A stretch of DNA of 64,000 nt from Bdellovibrio sp. SKB1291214 (GTDB taxonomy: Bacteria; Bdellovibrionota; Bdellovibrionia; Bdellovibrionales; Bdellovibrionaceae), in contig NZ_CP106855.1 in NCBI RefSeq assembly GCF_002209355.2, positions 2,418,001 to 2,482,000 on the forward strand, in the 5' to 3' direction. Position 1 is the stretch's first letter; every line of letters begins with the position of its first letter. This document shows positions 1 to 7,534 of the stretch, piece by piece. Below the pieces are notes generated by a model. That model was given only the letters and a program-made list of their open reading frames with translations, was not told where the DNA came from and made no database searches. The position numbers and the translations under genes were made by a program.

Positions 1-721
1 TGGTGTGGGGTGTGGTAATAATAAGATGGCCGTTGCTGAGTCCACAGCTGTTGTGAATACTTCTAATGGCGGCGGAACAGGGACAATTCCAACATCACCT
101 GATGGCTCATCCACGGGTACTGATGGATCAACTAGTTATTCCAATGAAGCGACGTTCACGCCGGTATCTATTAATGAGCTGAATAATTACGTCGGAACTC
201 GCCCCGTAAATAATCCAACAAACTTTAAGCTTAAGATCCAATTGGCTCAAGTCGGCTCCACTGGGAAATACGCAGGTACTGTGAGCTTGTCTTACACAGA
301 TTCAGGCGTTCTCTACACGGGTACTTTCACAGCAGGTTCTGGTAAAAACTCGAGCTACTCTGGTTTGAAAGATAACAACACTTATGAAGCTGAATACAAC
401 AGATGGTTCACCTCTGGCGGCAAAACGGTCTTCTCTGGTTTTTTCCAAGATCAGTGGGGTGGTGTGGTGCTAGTCGTGGATAACGTTATCAGCCAAGGTG
501 ATGCACAAGGTGGTACGATCGTAACGGGTTCTTTGTACTATAAGAACTTTGCACAATCCTACGCAACTCAATCGCCTTACAGAAGATGCTGGTTCATCTA
601 TGACGGTCCCTATAACTGCCGCTCGGGCTCAGTGATCAATAAATCCGCTGTAGCTCCGAATGATGGATACATCAAACTTGGTACATTCTCCGGAGTGTCG
701 AAGGCAGCAGCTTTCCAGTAA
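1..721 (+). CDS. Putative lipoprotein, 5' end outside the window
   Basis: The reading frame is open from the left edge to the TAA at 719-721, so the true start lies upstream of the window. The first visible residues, G-V-G-C-G-N-N-K, look like the end of a lipobox (Cys at codon 11-13), so this is probably an exported lipoprotein anchored just after its signal peptide. A Gly/Ser/Thr-rich linker of about 40 residues follows, then a roughly 170-residue globular part with alternating polar and aromatic beta-strand character. I recognise no family. A second lipoprotein with a low-complexity region follows on the same strand. Confidence is good that it is a real exported protein, low for function. 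Confidence 0.75.
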   Translation, partial: GVGCGNNKMAVAESTAVVNTSNGGGTGTIPTSPDGSSTGTDGSTSYSNEATFTPVSINELNNYVGTRPVNNPTNFKLKIQLAQVGSTGKYAGTVSLSYTDSGVLYTGTFTAGSGKNSSYSGLKDNNTYEAEYNRWFTSGGKTVFSGFFQDQWGGVVLVVDNVISQGDAQGGTIVTGSLYYKNFAQSYATQSPYRRCWFIYDGPYNCRSGSVINKSAVAPNDGYIKLGTFSGVSKAAAFQ

Positions 722-737
722 TAGATTATTAACCTAA

Positions 738-770
738 AACTCTCCGGTTCTGCCGGAGACGAAACTTTTA
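738..770 (+). terminator. Possible weak terminator hairpin after the first lipoprotein
   Basis: TCTCCGG at 741-747 pairs with CCGGAGA at 753-759 around a 5-base loop. Only a short A/T run follows (gaaactttt), so termination would be inefficient. A second small hairpin (CCCC-ttac-GGGG, 793-804) lies just upstream of the next gene's ribosome-binding site. Confidence 0.4.
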
Positions 771-830
771 AGAGCGATCTAATAAAGGTAATCCCCTTAC
801 GGGGCTTACAGTAAAACGAGGAGTAACTTT

Positions 831-1538
831 ATGGAAAATTCTAATTATAAAAGAATTAATTTTCCGACATTGATCATGCAGCTGATAGCGATGCTTGCCA
901 TTTCGGCATTCATGGCTGCTTGTGGTGATAATGGCGGTGGCGGTACAGCGGGCAATGTCTATGCAAATGGCCAAGGCTTCGTGCAAGCAACGCAAATGGG
1001 TTCTGTACAAAGTGTGAATCCTATGAACAGCGTTTCAATGGCGTTGAATGTGATCGTGGATAGTGGTGTGAACAACACTTACAACACGTATAATAATGGT
1101 TATTACAATAACGGTTATTATAATACGGGCTACTATAACAACGGCTATTATAATGGAAGCGCGACAACGCCGATCAGTGGCACTGCAACGAATATCGCCG
1201 GTTACTCCAATCTTGGAACAAACTTGAATCTTTATAATGGTCCGGTGGCTTTCCAAGGGACTATGGTTGTTGGTACAAACTGGTATGACCTTTACGGTTC
1301 TGGCTGTCAGGTTCCTCCAGGCACGTACACAGTCGATACTATTACGACCGGTACAATGGGCTCTGGTGGATTGATGTCGACAGTGAGAGTGGTTGCGAAC
1401 CCAGGTAACATCATCATGGAAATCAACGGCGGTATGATCAATGGCAACCGTTTGGTCGCTTTGCCCCCAGGTGGTATCCACGTAGCGCAAGCTAACGGTA
1501 TCAATTGCAGCCCCGTGTTTGGCGGCTCGTTCAACTAG
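831..1538 (+). CDS. Lipoprotein with Tyr/Asn/Gly repeat tract
   Basis: 235 residues with a strong Shine-Dalgarno (GAGGAG at 818-823). The hydrophobic signal segment (about residues 12-31) ends in the lipobox M-A-A-C, with Cys31 as the acylation site. Residues about 82-105 form a low-complexity tract built on the motif (N)NGYYN repeated several times, with Thr and Ala variants. A globular C-terminal part of about 120 residues follows, rich in Gly and Val, with two or three Cys that could form disulfides. No known family is recognised. The repeat tract resembles flexible surface linkers or aromatic self-association motifs. It stands alone with its own terminator. Confidence 0.8.
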   Translation: MENSNYKRINFPTLIMQLIAMLAISAFMAACGDNGGGGTAGNVYANGQGFVQATQMGSVQSVNPMNSVSMALNVIVDSGVNNTYNTYNNGYYNNGYYNTGYYNNGYYNGSATTPISGTATNIAGYSNLGTNLNLYNGPVAFQGTMVVGTNWYDLYGSGCQVPPGTYTVDTITTGTMGSGGLMSTVRVVANPGNIIMEINGGMINGNRLVALPPGGIHVAQANGINCSPVFGGSFN

Positions 1539-1566
1539 GTCGTTCTGTTTCAGATATATATCAAAA

Positions 1567-1606
1567 AATGCCTTTCACTGACCTCGCAGTGAAGGGCATT
1601 TTTTAT
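1567..1606 (+). terminator. Rho-independent terminator
   Basis: An AATGCCTTTCACTG arm pairs with CAGTGAAGGGCATT around a 6-base loop, followed by a T-rich run. It closes the 831-1538 lipoprotein transcript. Confidence 0.9.
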
Positions 1607-1629
1607 TTTAAATCGTGACATAATATCTC

Positions 1630-1658
1630 TTGCGCTTGGTCTAAAGTCTGGTTCTAAT
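1630..1658 (+). promoter_or_regulatory. Sigma-70-like promoter for the Xer gene (leaderless geometry)
   Basis: TTGCGC (1630-1635), 17-base spacer, TCTAAT (1653-1658; 5 of 6 matches to TATAAT). The ATG of the recombinase is only 7 bases after the -10 box and no Shine-Dalgarno is visible, so the mRNA probably starts at or next to the start codon. Confidence 0.5.
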
Positions 1659-1665
1659 ATTCACT

Positions 1666-2544
1666 ATGGAACTACCTCTTTGGATCGACTTCTTTGATGA
1701 ACTACAAAATGTGCGTGGACGTTCCCAAAATACGGTGATGGCTTATCGTCGTGATCTGGAACTCTATATCGAGTATCGCAAAACCCACAACAATGTGACT
1801 GGCTTTTATGAGTTTATGAAAAAGAATAAACTCTCCACTCGCTCTCAGGCGCGGGTGATTTCGTCACTTCGTACTTACTTCAAATTTTGTGAAACTCGTG
1901 GTCACAACAGCCCTGAACTTCGTGAACTTCGCCCACCCAAGGTCAAAGTGGGACTTCCTAAAGTTTTAACTCCGCAGGAATTTCAGCAGCTATTCGATGC
2001 CGCAGAGGTGACTGATCCAGTGAAGACAGCACGCAATCAACTCACGTTGTTGTTTTTGTACGGTTTGGGGTGCCGTGTTTCTGAGTTGATCGCATTGAAT
2101 GTGACAGACTTTAATCAAACAGATCGTTGGATCAAGGTTTTGGGGAAAGGCAGCAAGGAGCGTTTGGTTCCTTTGACTGAAAAATTAGCGGACACGTTGA
2201 CGACTTACCTTCGTGAACATCGTTCCGTTTTGATGAAGGACACCACGCCTTCTATCTTGATCAATGATCGTGGGCATCGTCCGTCCCGCGTGGATGTGTG
2301 GAGATGGCTTGCCAGCTGGTCGACACGTGCGGGCTTCGCTGAACCCGTTAATCCTCATCGCTTCCGTCATGGTTGTGCGACGGCTTTGCTGGAAAGTGGC
2401 GCGGACCTTCGTTCGATCCAAATGTTGTTAGGTCACGCAAGCATCCAGACAACTCAGATATATACGAATGTGACGACGAACACGATGACTCGCACAATCG
2501 AGGAGCACCATCCACTTTCGCAAATGGCAGAAGTGGAAAAGTAA
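1666..2544 (+). CDS. Tyrosine recombinase of the XerC/XerD family
   Basis: 292 residues, a typical Xer length. An N-terminal SAM-like core-binding domain (about 1-90, with the N-T-V-M-A-Y-R-R-D-L signature) precedes the catalytic domain. The catalytic set is complete: Arg137 (GCRVSEL), a Lys near 161 (GKGSKER), H231-x-x-R234, His257 (LLGHAS) and the nucleophile Tyr266 (TQIYTNV). The expected role is resolution of chromosome dimers at dif with a partner recombinase. The sequence alone does not decide between XerC and XerD, although the N-terminus looks slightly XerD-like. It has no mobile-element neighbours, so I read it as housekeeping. It ends in a terminator and is followed by comM. Confidence 0.92.
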   Translation: MELPLWIDFFDELQNVRGRSQNTVMAYRRDLELYIEYRKTHNNVTGFYEFMKKNKLSTRSQARVISSLRTYFKFCETRGHNSPELRELRPPKVKVGLPKVLTPQEFQQLFDAAEVTDPVKTARNQLTLLFLYGLGCRVSELIALNVTDFNQTDRWIKVLGKGSKERLVPLTEKLADTLTTYLREHRSVLMKDTTPSILINDRGHRPSRVDVWRWLASWSTRAGFAEPVNPHRFRHGCATALLESGADLRSIQMLLGHASIQTTQIYTNVTTNTMTRTIEEHHPLSQMAEVEK

Positions 2545-2580
2545 TCCGACCTTCGGTTTTAAATTGAAGCGAGATGTCTA

Positions 2581-2613
2581 AAAAAGCCCACCGCAGTTGT
2601 GGGCTTTTTTTTG
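2581..2613 (+). terminator. Rho-independent terminator after the Xer gene
   Basis: AGCCCAC pairs with GTGGGCT around a short loop and is followed by eight T residues. A GTG inside this hairpin (2599) could be mistaken for the start of comM. Confidence 0.9.
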
Positions 2614-2628
2614 CTCTGTCGCAGGCTC

Positions 2629-4077
2629 ATGAAAATAAAATCCCTTATTCGCGAAAATGAGATTCTTGTTCCGGTCGAAGTCGAAATCAATTTCACCGCG
2701 GGTCTTCCGCAAATTCAATTTTTAGGTCTGCCGGACCAGGGCATTCGCGAAAGTATTCACAGAATCAAAAGTGCCATTCGTGCCCAGGGTTTTGAATTTC
2801 CCAAGGCGCAACAGGTCTTGGTAAATCTTCGTCCGAATCATTTAAAAAAATCGTCTCGGGGGCTGGAGCTCGCAGTGGCATTGGGAATTTTGTGGGAGTC
2901 AGAGCAGCTGGCAAAACCAGCGGACTCCATAATGGTGTACGGGGAGTTGGGATTACTTGGTGAAGTTTTTGAGCCCGAAGATCTAACCACTGATTTTGAG
3001 CCTGACGGAAATGTCTTAGTATGGACGGGGCAGTCTCAGAATACTAAAGCGGTTTTCGATCGAAGGGTGATGAGTTGTTTGCAGGATATTCGTGAGCCGG
3101 TCGAGATCGCAGCCGTTCCCCGAGAATTCGAAGTGCGCAGACCCCATGGTGACCTTAACCTTCAGTTTCCGGAAAGGCAGGCACGGCTTCTGGAAGTTAT
3201 CGCTTTGGGCGAGCACTCGGTCTTACTCGCGGGGCCCGCGGGCTCCGGCAAAAGCACCATCGCACGAACTTTGTCGGCGCTCTTAAGCGCTCCCACTCAG
3301 GATGACATGCATACAATTTCAAAAAATAATCGGGGCGGCAGCGAGGCCCCTCTTCGCTGGCGTCCCGTGGTGCACCCCCATCATTCTACCACCGCTCTTG
3401 GGTTGATTGGTGGGGGTATTCCACCTTTTAAGGGGGAAATCACTCGCGCTCACAAAGGTGTGATGATTTTAGATGAACTCTTAGAGTTCAACGTGCGTGC
3501 GCAGGAAGCTTTGCGTGAACCCATGGAGGAGGCGATGATTCGCATTCGTCGCGGCCGTTATGTGGAGGAATTTCCCGCTGAGACCTTAATGATCGCGACC
3601 ACGAACCTGTGCCCGTGTGGTGATTGGGTGCCAAAATCGAAAGTCGTCTGTGGCAGATCTTTAAAAAAGTGCCAGTCTTATATGGAAAGACTTTCGGGAC
3701 CCTTGGTGGATCGCTTTCATATCACTTTCTTCACCCAAAAACGGGAGCAGGGGGCTTCAGTGTCGGGCGAGGAATTGCTAGCCCGCCTTGAATCCTGTCG
3801 CATGTTTAGGGCTCGTTTGGCGCTAAAAGATGCCCGCTTTAAAAAACTTGCCAGCCGTTGGAATTACGAGGAGCTGATCGCCGATTTACCTAGCTTTTAC
3901 ATGAAAGAACTTTTCCCCAAGGAGATTTCCAGCCGTCGCCGCGAACTCGCAACGCTGCGAGTCGCAAGAACCATGGCCGACCTCGAGCAGGCCGAAAGGC
4001 TTCAACCGCACCATGTAGAGAGTGCATTAAAAATGACCTACGAACCAGTTGAGGCACTTAAAAGGCTCGGTTGCTAG
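2629..4077 (+). CDS. comM: ComM/YifB family AAA+ ATPase (Mg-chelatase-like)
   Basis: 482 residues from the ATG at 2629; an in-frame GTG at 2599 lies within the preceding terminator and is rejected. The N-terminal ChlI-like domain (about 1-170) carries the family signature around FLGLPDQGIRES. An AAA+ core follows with Walker A GPAGSGKST (about 202-210, Lys208) and Walker B GVMILDELLEF. A Cys cluster (CPCGDW...CGRSLKKCQ) and the C-terminal Mg-chelatase domain complete it. ComM is a hexameric helicase that drives branch migration of integrating single strands during natural transformation. The length matches the family (about 500). No strong Shine-Dalgarno is visible. Confidence 0.93.
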   Translation: MKIKSLIRENEILVPVEVEINFTAGLPQIQFLGLPDQGIRESIHRIKSAIRAQGFEFPKAQQVLVNLRPNHLKKSSRGLELAVALGILWESEQLAKPADSIMVYGELGLLGEVFEPEDLTTDFEPDGNVLVWTGQSQNTKAVFDRRVMSCLQDIREPVEIAAVPREFEVRRPHGDLNLQFPERQARLLEVIALGEHSVLLAGPAGSGKSTIARTLSALLSAPTQDDMHTISKNNRGGSEAPLRWRPVVHPHHSTTALGLIGGGIPPFKGEITRAHKGVMILDELLEFNVRAQEALREPMEEAMIRIRRGRYVEEFPAETLMIATTNLCPCGDWVPKSKVVCGRSLKKCQSYMERLSGPLVDRFHITFFTQKREQGASVSGEELLARLESCRMFRARLALKDARFKKLASRWNYEELIADLPSFYMKELFPKEISSRRRELATLRVARTMADLEQAERLQPHHVESALKMTYEPVEALKRLGC

Positions 4078-4084
4078 GAATATA

Positions 4085-4113
4085 TTGACTAAAAACACCT
4101 ATTTAACTAGATT
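4085..4113 (+). promoter_or_regulatory. Promoter of tRNA-Cys
   Basis: TTGACT (4085-4090), 17-base spacer, TAGATT (4108-4113). The expected start of transcription lies about 10 bases before the tRNA 5' end. It is one of the best sigma-70 matches in the window. Confidence 0.75.
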
Positions 4114-4128
4114 GGCGTCTCACTCTGG

Positions 4129-4202
4129 GGTGATGTGGCCGAGTGGCTAGGCTCAGCTCTGCAAAAGCTGCTACAGCGGTTCAAGTCCGCTCGTCACCTC
4201 CA
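4129..4202 (+). tRNA. tRNA-Cys (anticodon GCA)
   Basis: The acceptor stem GGTGATG (4129-4135) pairs with CGTCACC (4192-4198), with one G-T wobble. The discriminator is U (4199), the usual Cys identity element, and CCA is encoded (4200-4202). The anticodon arm is CAGCT-ctGCAaa-AGCTG with GCA at 4161-4163, and the T arm is AGCGG-TTCAAGT-CCGCT. It has its own promoter and a terminator 15 bases downstream. Confidence 0.96.
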
Positions 4203-4216
4203 AATTTAAAAAATCC

Positions 4217-4255
4217 AAAACCCGCTTAGCGAAAACTAGGCGGGTTTTTTCTTTT
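4217..4255 (+). terminator. Terminator after tRNA-Cys, probably bidirectional
   Basis: AAAACCCGCTTAG pairs with CTAGGCGGGTTTT (one mismatch) followed by TTTTTTCTTTT. A-runs on the other side let it serve the convergent thioesterase gene, whose stop codon at 4254-4256 touches it. Confidence 0.85.
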
Positions 4256-4646
4256 AGCGGCGGTACTTGAACGATCCTTGGCCTGACGCGATCAGTGCGC
4301 CGTCGTCGGCATAGACTTCGGCTTCGGAGAAGAAGATGTTTTTTCCACCGCCAATTTTTTTCGCCTTGGCGTGCAGTGTTCCTTGCTTGGTGCTTGAGAC
4401 GAAATTCACATTTAAAGTAATCGTTACCCCATGCACTTCCGGAGAACCGGGCGGAGAATAGAATCCAGCATAGCTGCAGGCGGCGTCCACTAAAGTTGAA
4501 ACGACTCCACCTTGTAGTGCGCCCTGGCGATTCATGTGCCAAGTTTGAATCGGCATTTCAAATTCAGCAGCCCCCTCCGACCACTTTATGAGCTTGATAC
4601 CCATATGTTCCAAGAAGGGATTGTTAGGCTGTGAAATCTGTGTCAT
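4254..4646 (-). CDS. PaaI-type hotdog-fold thioesterase
   Basis: 130 residues from the ATG at 4646, chosen because GGAGG lies 5-6 bases upstream; the longer frame lacks a site. The hotdog-fold signature is clear: N-R-Q-G-A-L-Q-G-G-V-V-S-T-L-V-D-A-A, the helix and catalytic region of the PaaI/YbgC group, with VHGVTITLNVNFVSST as the central strand. Family members hydrolyse acyl- or phenylacetyl-CoA, usually in the cytoplasm as tetramers; the substrate here is unknown. The His-Gly-Gly motif typical of PaaI is Q-G-G here. It is convergent with tRNA-Cys, and the MFS gene lies upstream on the same strand after about 50 bases. Confidence 0.85.
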   Translation of the reverse strand: MTQISQPNNPFLEHMGIKLIKWSEGAAEFEMPIQTWHMNRQGALQGGVVSTLVDAACSYAGFYSPPGSPEVHGVTITLNVNFVSSTKQGTLHAKAKKIGGGKNIFFSEAEVYADDGALIASGQGSFKYRR

Positions 4647-4697
4647 TGGATCCTCCGCAACTGTTATTTTTCCTGAAAACCAGAGGTATGGCAATTT

Positions 4698-5975
4698 TCA
4701 AAACTCGCGTTTTTTTAAAATGAAATTACCCAAAGTGTTCTTATTCTTAAGGCAATAGGTATACGCACAGCCAAAGCTTATAACCGCAATGGCGATGATA
4801 TAAATGATACCCCCATATTTGGAATTAAAGTGGTCATAGACCGAAAAACTAACCAGATAAGCTGTGCCGCCCACGATCCCTGTCGCGACATTATAGGCCA
4901 CTCCGTAAATCGTATACCGATGGCCCGGGTGAATGTGATCACAGATCAGCATCACAAAGGGACCAAAACATGCAGTCGCAATTAAACTGATCCCTACCGA
5001 GAAAAAGAAAATGAAAAACCACGAGGTCGAGAAAGGATTGATGTGTCCACCTTCAGCAAACACTTCAAATCCGTAAAAAAGAGGAAGTAGAAAAAATATC
5101 CCCGCAATCAATCCCCACACAGAGACCTTATATGCCCCCACGCGATCGGCAAGAGCTCCCCACATTGCATAAGTGGGAGCATAGAGAATTGTTGAGTATG
5201 CGATGATGTGGTTTGCGGTGAGCGGATCTATTTTTAAAAGAGATTTTAAAAAGAAACCTTTAATGTTAACTCCGCTGATGGCGATCGAGCCAATCGCGGT
5301 GGCCATTAGCAAATAAAATATGACATTCTTTTTTTCCGCTGTGGTCCACGCCGAGGGAACCTCTTTATGGGGAGTTCCCATATCAGCTTCGACTTTGATT
5401 AAAAGTTTATTGAGTTGCCACCAAACGGGGAACATAAATGCGCTATAGATAAATGCAACTCTCCATCCATTATTCAGAAAGTTCACTTCACCGATAATCA
5501 TTCGCGATATAATCGTGACTGCGATTGCAAACAGATAGCCTGCAGGAACAGAAGTTTGAAACAAGCCCGTATACAAACCTCTATTCTGGGTGGGAGCTGT
5601 TTCGTAAATGATCACACTTAAGATAGGATAGCAGCCGCCGAGGGCGAAACCTTGCACAACTCTTAAGATATAATACGACCAGTGTTCGCTGTCAGGTATC
5701 AAACAAACTAAACAAGAGGACGTGGCGATTAAAAGCACACTCCAACGAAGCCCCCGCAGACGACTTTGCCTGTCCGCTACAGATCCCAGGAAGTAGGCTC
5801 CCACGGGTCTTACGATGAAACCAATCAGATAGGAAGACATCGAAAATAGAAATGAGGAGGGAAGCGACTTGGAAAATTCAGTTAACAACATTCCTGGTAA
5901 ATAAAAGGAATAGAAGGTGAAAAGGTTCAGCAAAGATGCATAGGACAAGACGTCCTGTATTCTTCGATGCGGCAC
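4698..5975 (-). CDS. MFS transporter of the metabolite:H+ symporter (MHS/ProP-like) group
   Basis: 425 residues, about 12 hydrophobic segments, inner membrane. The loop after TM2 reads G-S-V-A-D-R-Q-S-R-L-R, the MFS signature. The segment R-V-V-Q-G-F-A-L-G-G and the later motif around R-Y-T-I-Y-G-V-A-Y-N are typical of the ProP/ShiA/MHS family, which carries osmolytes, carboxylates or shikimate with protons. The substrate cannot be read from sequence. The start is a GTG with AGGAGG only three bases upstream, which is tight; a TTG a few codons in could be used instead. It lies upstream of the thioesterase, possibly co-transcribed. Confidence 0.85.
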   Translation of the reverse strand: MPHRRIQDVLSYASLLNLFTFYSFYLPGMLLTEFSKSLPSSFLFSMSSYLIGFIVRPVGAYFLGSVADRQSRLRGLRWSVLLIATSSCLVCLIPDSEHWSYYILRVVQGFALGGCYPILSVIIYETAPTQNRGLYTGLFQTSVPAGYLFAIAVTIISRMIIGEVNFLNNGWRVAFIYSAFMFPVWWQLNKLLIKVEADMGTPHKEVPSAWTTAEKKNVIFYLLMATAIGSIAISGVNIKGFFLKSLLKIDPLTANHIIAYSTILYAPTYAMWGALADRVGAYKVSVWGLIAGIFFLLPLFYGFEVFAEGGHINPFSTSWFFIFFFSVGISLIATACFGPFVMLICDHIHPGHRYTIYGVAYNVATGIVGGTAYLVSFSVYDHFNSKYGGIIYIIAIAVISFGCAYTYCLKNKNTLGNFILKKREF

Positions 5976-6060
5976 AAGCCTCCTGGAGCTTTTTAGTCAC
6001 TCTAAATGGCTTGCAGTCCAAAGTATTGGTTATTTGTCGAAGGCTGCCTTAATGCAAAAA

Positions 6061-6354
6061 TCAAAGCAACTGACGTAGCATTGAGGTTTCGTGGGACTCG
6101 TTACCAAACTTCCATTTAAGGGCCAGGATTGTCAGATTCAATGCTAAAGTTACGGCATTGGTAATGATGATGGCGAGCTCTTCTTGGAGGACGCCGAATA
6201 ATATCCACAATGCGGCTCCGACGCTGAGTGAAAGAAACATTTTGTAGGAAACATCCTTAGCTGATTTGGTATTCCAGATTTTAAGGGCTTGAGGCACACC
6301 ACACAGACTGGTGAACGCTCCCGCTATCAGCCCCAATATAGTTACTTGATCCAT
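6061..6354 (-). CDS. SemiSWEET-type PQ-loop sugar transporter
   Basis: 97 residues from ATG 6354 (AGGA about 8 bases upstream; an in-frame ATG at 6372 is less well placed). Three transmembrane helices form one PQ-loop repeat. The first carries G-V-P-Q-A-L-K-I-W with the conserved Pro-Gln, followed by the family motif (T)KSAKDVS. SemiSWEETs are about 90-100 residues and dimerise to form a facilitative sugar channel. The gene starts 18 bases after the stop of the DUF4334 gene upstream, and its Shine-Dalgarno sits in that gap, so the two form an operon. The family assignment is strong; the sugar is unknown. Confidence 0.88.
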   Translation of the reverse strand: MDQVTILGLIAGAFTSLCGVPQALKIWNTKSAKDVSYKMFLSLSVGAALWILFGVLQEELAIIITNAVTLALNLTILALKWKFGNESHETSMLRQLL

Positions 6355-6372
6355 AAAATAAATCCTGTTCAA

Positions 6373-6924
6373 TTAAAGTTCTATTTCGAGAGAAAGGTCA
6401 TCTCTTTCAAGAATAAAGGCATAAGGTTTTTGAGAACCTTTTAAATCCATAATTCCCAAGAGGTGTTTTTCATCTAATTTTGCAAAGTGGTCGATGATGG
6501 GTTTTGCATCATAAATCATCGATGCGGTTAATTTACCACGATACTGGATTAATCTTGTGCGGGCCTTGGGTGTTTTGGTTTGTATAACTGGTTTCGCAAG
6601 ACTTACAAATTGCTGCAAACTTTTCGAGCGCGGCACATACTCGCTGATGCACAGAGGAACCAAAAGAGGGTCGATCGCAAATACAGACTGTTTGTCGTGG
6701 GAATAGAAAAGTAAAGGATGCACATCATTGGTGTCTTTAAATAGTTTCCCGTACCAACCCGAATTTTCAAGCAGACCGTCAAGGGGATGCTCGGTTTTAA
6801 CTTCAAATCCCTTCCATCGACCGTTTAAAAAATCTAAGTCCGCTGGAGGAAGTGAATCGAATAAAGCCAAAATTTCCTCGGTCGTCGCTATTTTATCAAG
6901 CAGGATCTGTTCTGAAGTTTTCAC
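6373..6924 (-). CDS. GXWXG/DUF4334 domain protein
   Basis: 183 residues from a GTG at 6924 preceded by GGGGAGG at a 6-base spacing. An upstream in-frame ATG would add 55 residues without a ribosome site or homology-like pattern. The N-terminal half has the GXWXG motif (L-N-G-R-W-K-G) followed by a Gly-Trp-Tyr-Gly-Lys segment. The C-terminal half matches DUF4334 in pattern (R-G-K-L-T-A-S-M-I-Y-D followed by P-I-I-D-H-F). It is cytosolic with no signal peptide. Proteins of this two-domain type have no established function. It is first in an operon with the SemiSWEET gene and divergent from the secreted protein gene at 7088. Confidence 0.82.
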   Translation of the reverse strand: MKTSEQILLDKIATTEEILALFDSLPPADLDFLNGRWKGFEVKTEHPLDGLLENSGWYGKLFKDTNDVHPLLFYSHDKQSVFAIDPLLVPLCISEYVPRSKSLQQFVSLAKPVIQTKTPKARTRLIQYRGKLTASMIYDAKPIIDHFAKLDEKHLLGIMDLKGSQKPYAFILERDDLSLEIEL

Positions 6925-7087
6925 GGTAAGCCTCCCCAGCACAGTGCCATTAAAATAGAACGAGAGAGGTTTTTCCACCGAGACCGACAACAAACAAAAA
7001 CAAAAGAGGTCATTTAAATCAGATGCGGTATAAATTTGTCTAAAACAGGATGTGACAAAGAGTGAATTGTAATGAACAATTTTAAAC

Positions 7088-7513
7088 ATGAAATACGCAG
7101 CCCTTATTTTGATGTGCTCATTTTCCTGCTCAGCCTTCGCTAAAGGCGACTACAAATCTCATTGTTTTACGCAGCCATGTTTTATCGAAGGTGATTTCGA
7201 TGGCGATGGCATGAAAGATCGTGCCGAATTAGTCGAGGCCGATCATAAGAAGGGTATCGAGTTCACTCTGCATTCTGGGAAGACCGTGGTCGTCGGAGCT
7301 GGAAATAAAATCGGCAAAGGTCGCGAAGATTTCTTGTGGATGGATAAATGGGAACTTCACAAAAAGGAAACGAAAATCGAAAAGCCAAATAAGAAAGCTG
7401 CAAAACCTCCAACTCCCAAAGGCGACAGCCTTTTGGTGGCACAAGAATGGAAGTCTTCGGCTATCATCTATTGGAATGGCAAAAAGTTCGACTGGTACCA
7501 ATTAGAAAACTAA
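7088..7513 (+). CDS. Small secreted protein with Asp-rich calcium-loop-like motif
   Basis: 141 residues with a signal peptide (about 1-18, ending A-F-A). Near residue 36 it carries D-F-D-G-D-G-M-K-D-R-A-E, a DxDxDG loop as in FG-GAP or dockerin/EF-hand calcium sites, which suggests a metal-stabilised extracellular fold. Two Cys (26 and 31) flank a short loop and may form a disulfide. A Lys/Pro-rich linker lies near residue 100 and the C-terminus ends in an aromatic strand. No named family is recognised. It is divergent from the DUF4334 gene and convergent with the HAD gene. Confidence 0.75.
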   Translation: MKYAALILMCSFSCSAFAKGDYKSHCFTQPCFIEGDFDGDGMKDRAELVEADHKKGIEFTLHSGKTVVVGAGNKIGKGREDFLWMDKWELHKKETKIEKPNKKAAKPPTPKGDSLLVAQEWKSSAIIYWNGKKFDWYQLEN

Positions 7514-7534
7514 AATCGCATGAAACGCAAAAGC

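Noticed and set aside
1083-1155. Tandem repeats in the lipoprotein as a CRISPR array
   Set aside because: The repeats are in frame, contiguous without spacers, and encode the Asn-Gly-Tyr motif.
1035-1490. Minus-strand frame across the Tyr/Asn repeat lipoprotein
   Set aside because: Low-complexity Ile/Val sequence mirrored from the repeat; no ribosome site.
1666-2544. Xer recombinase as part of an integrative element
   Set aside because: No att repeats, toxin-antitoxin or phage genes nearby and the neighbours are housekeeping; the usual dimer-resolution role is simpler.
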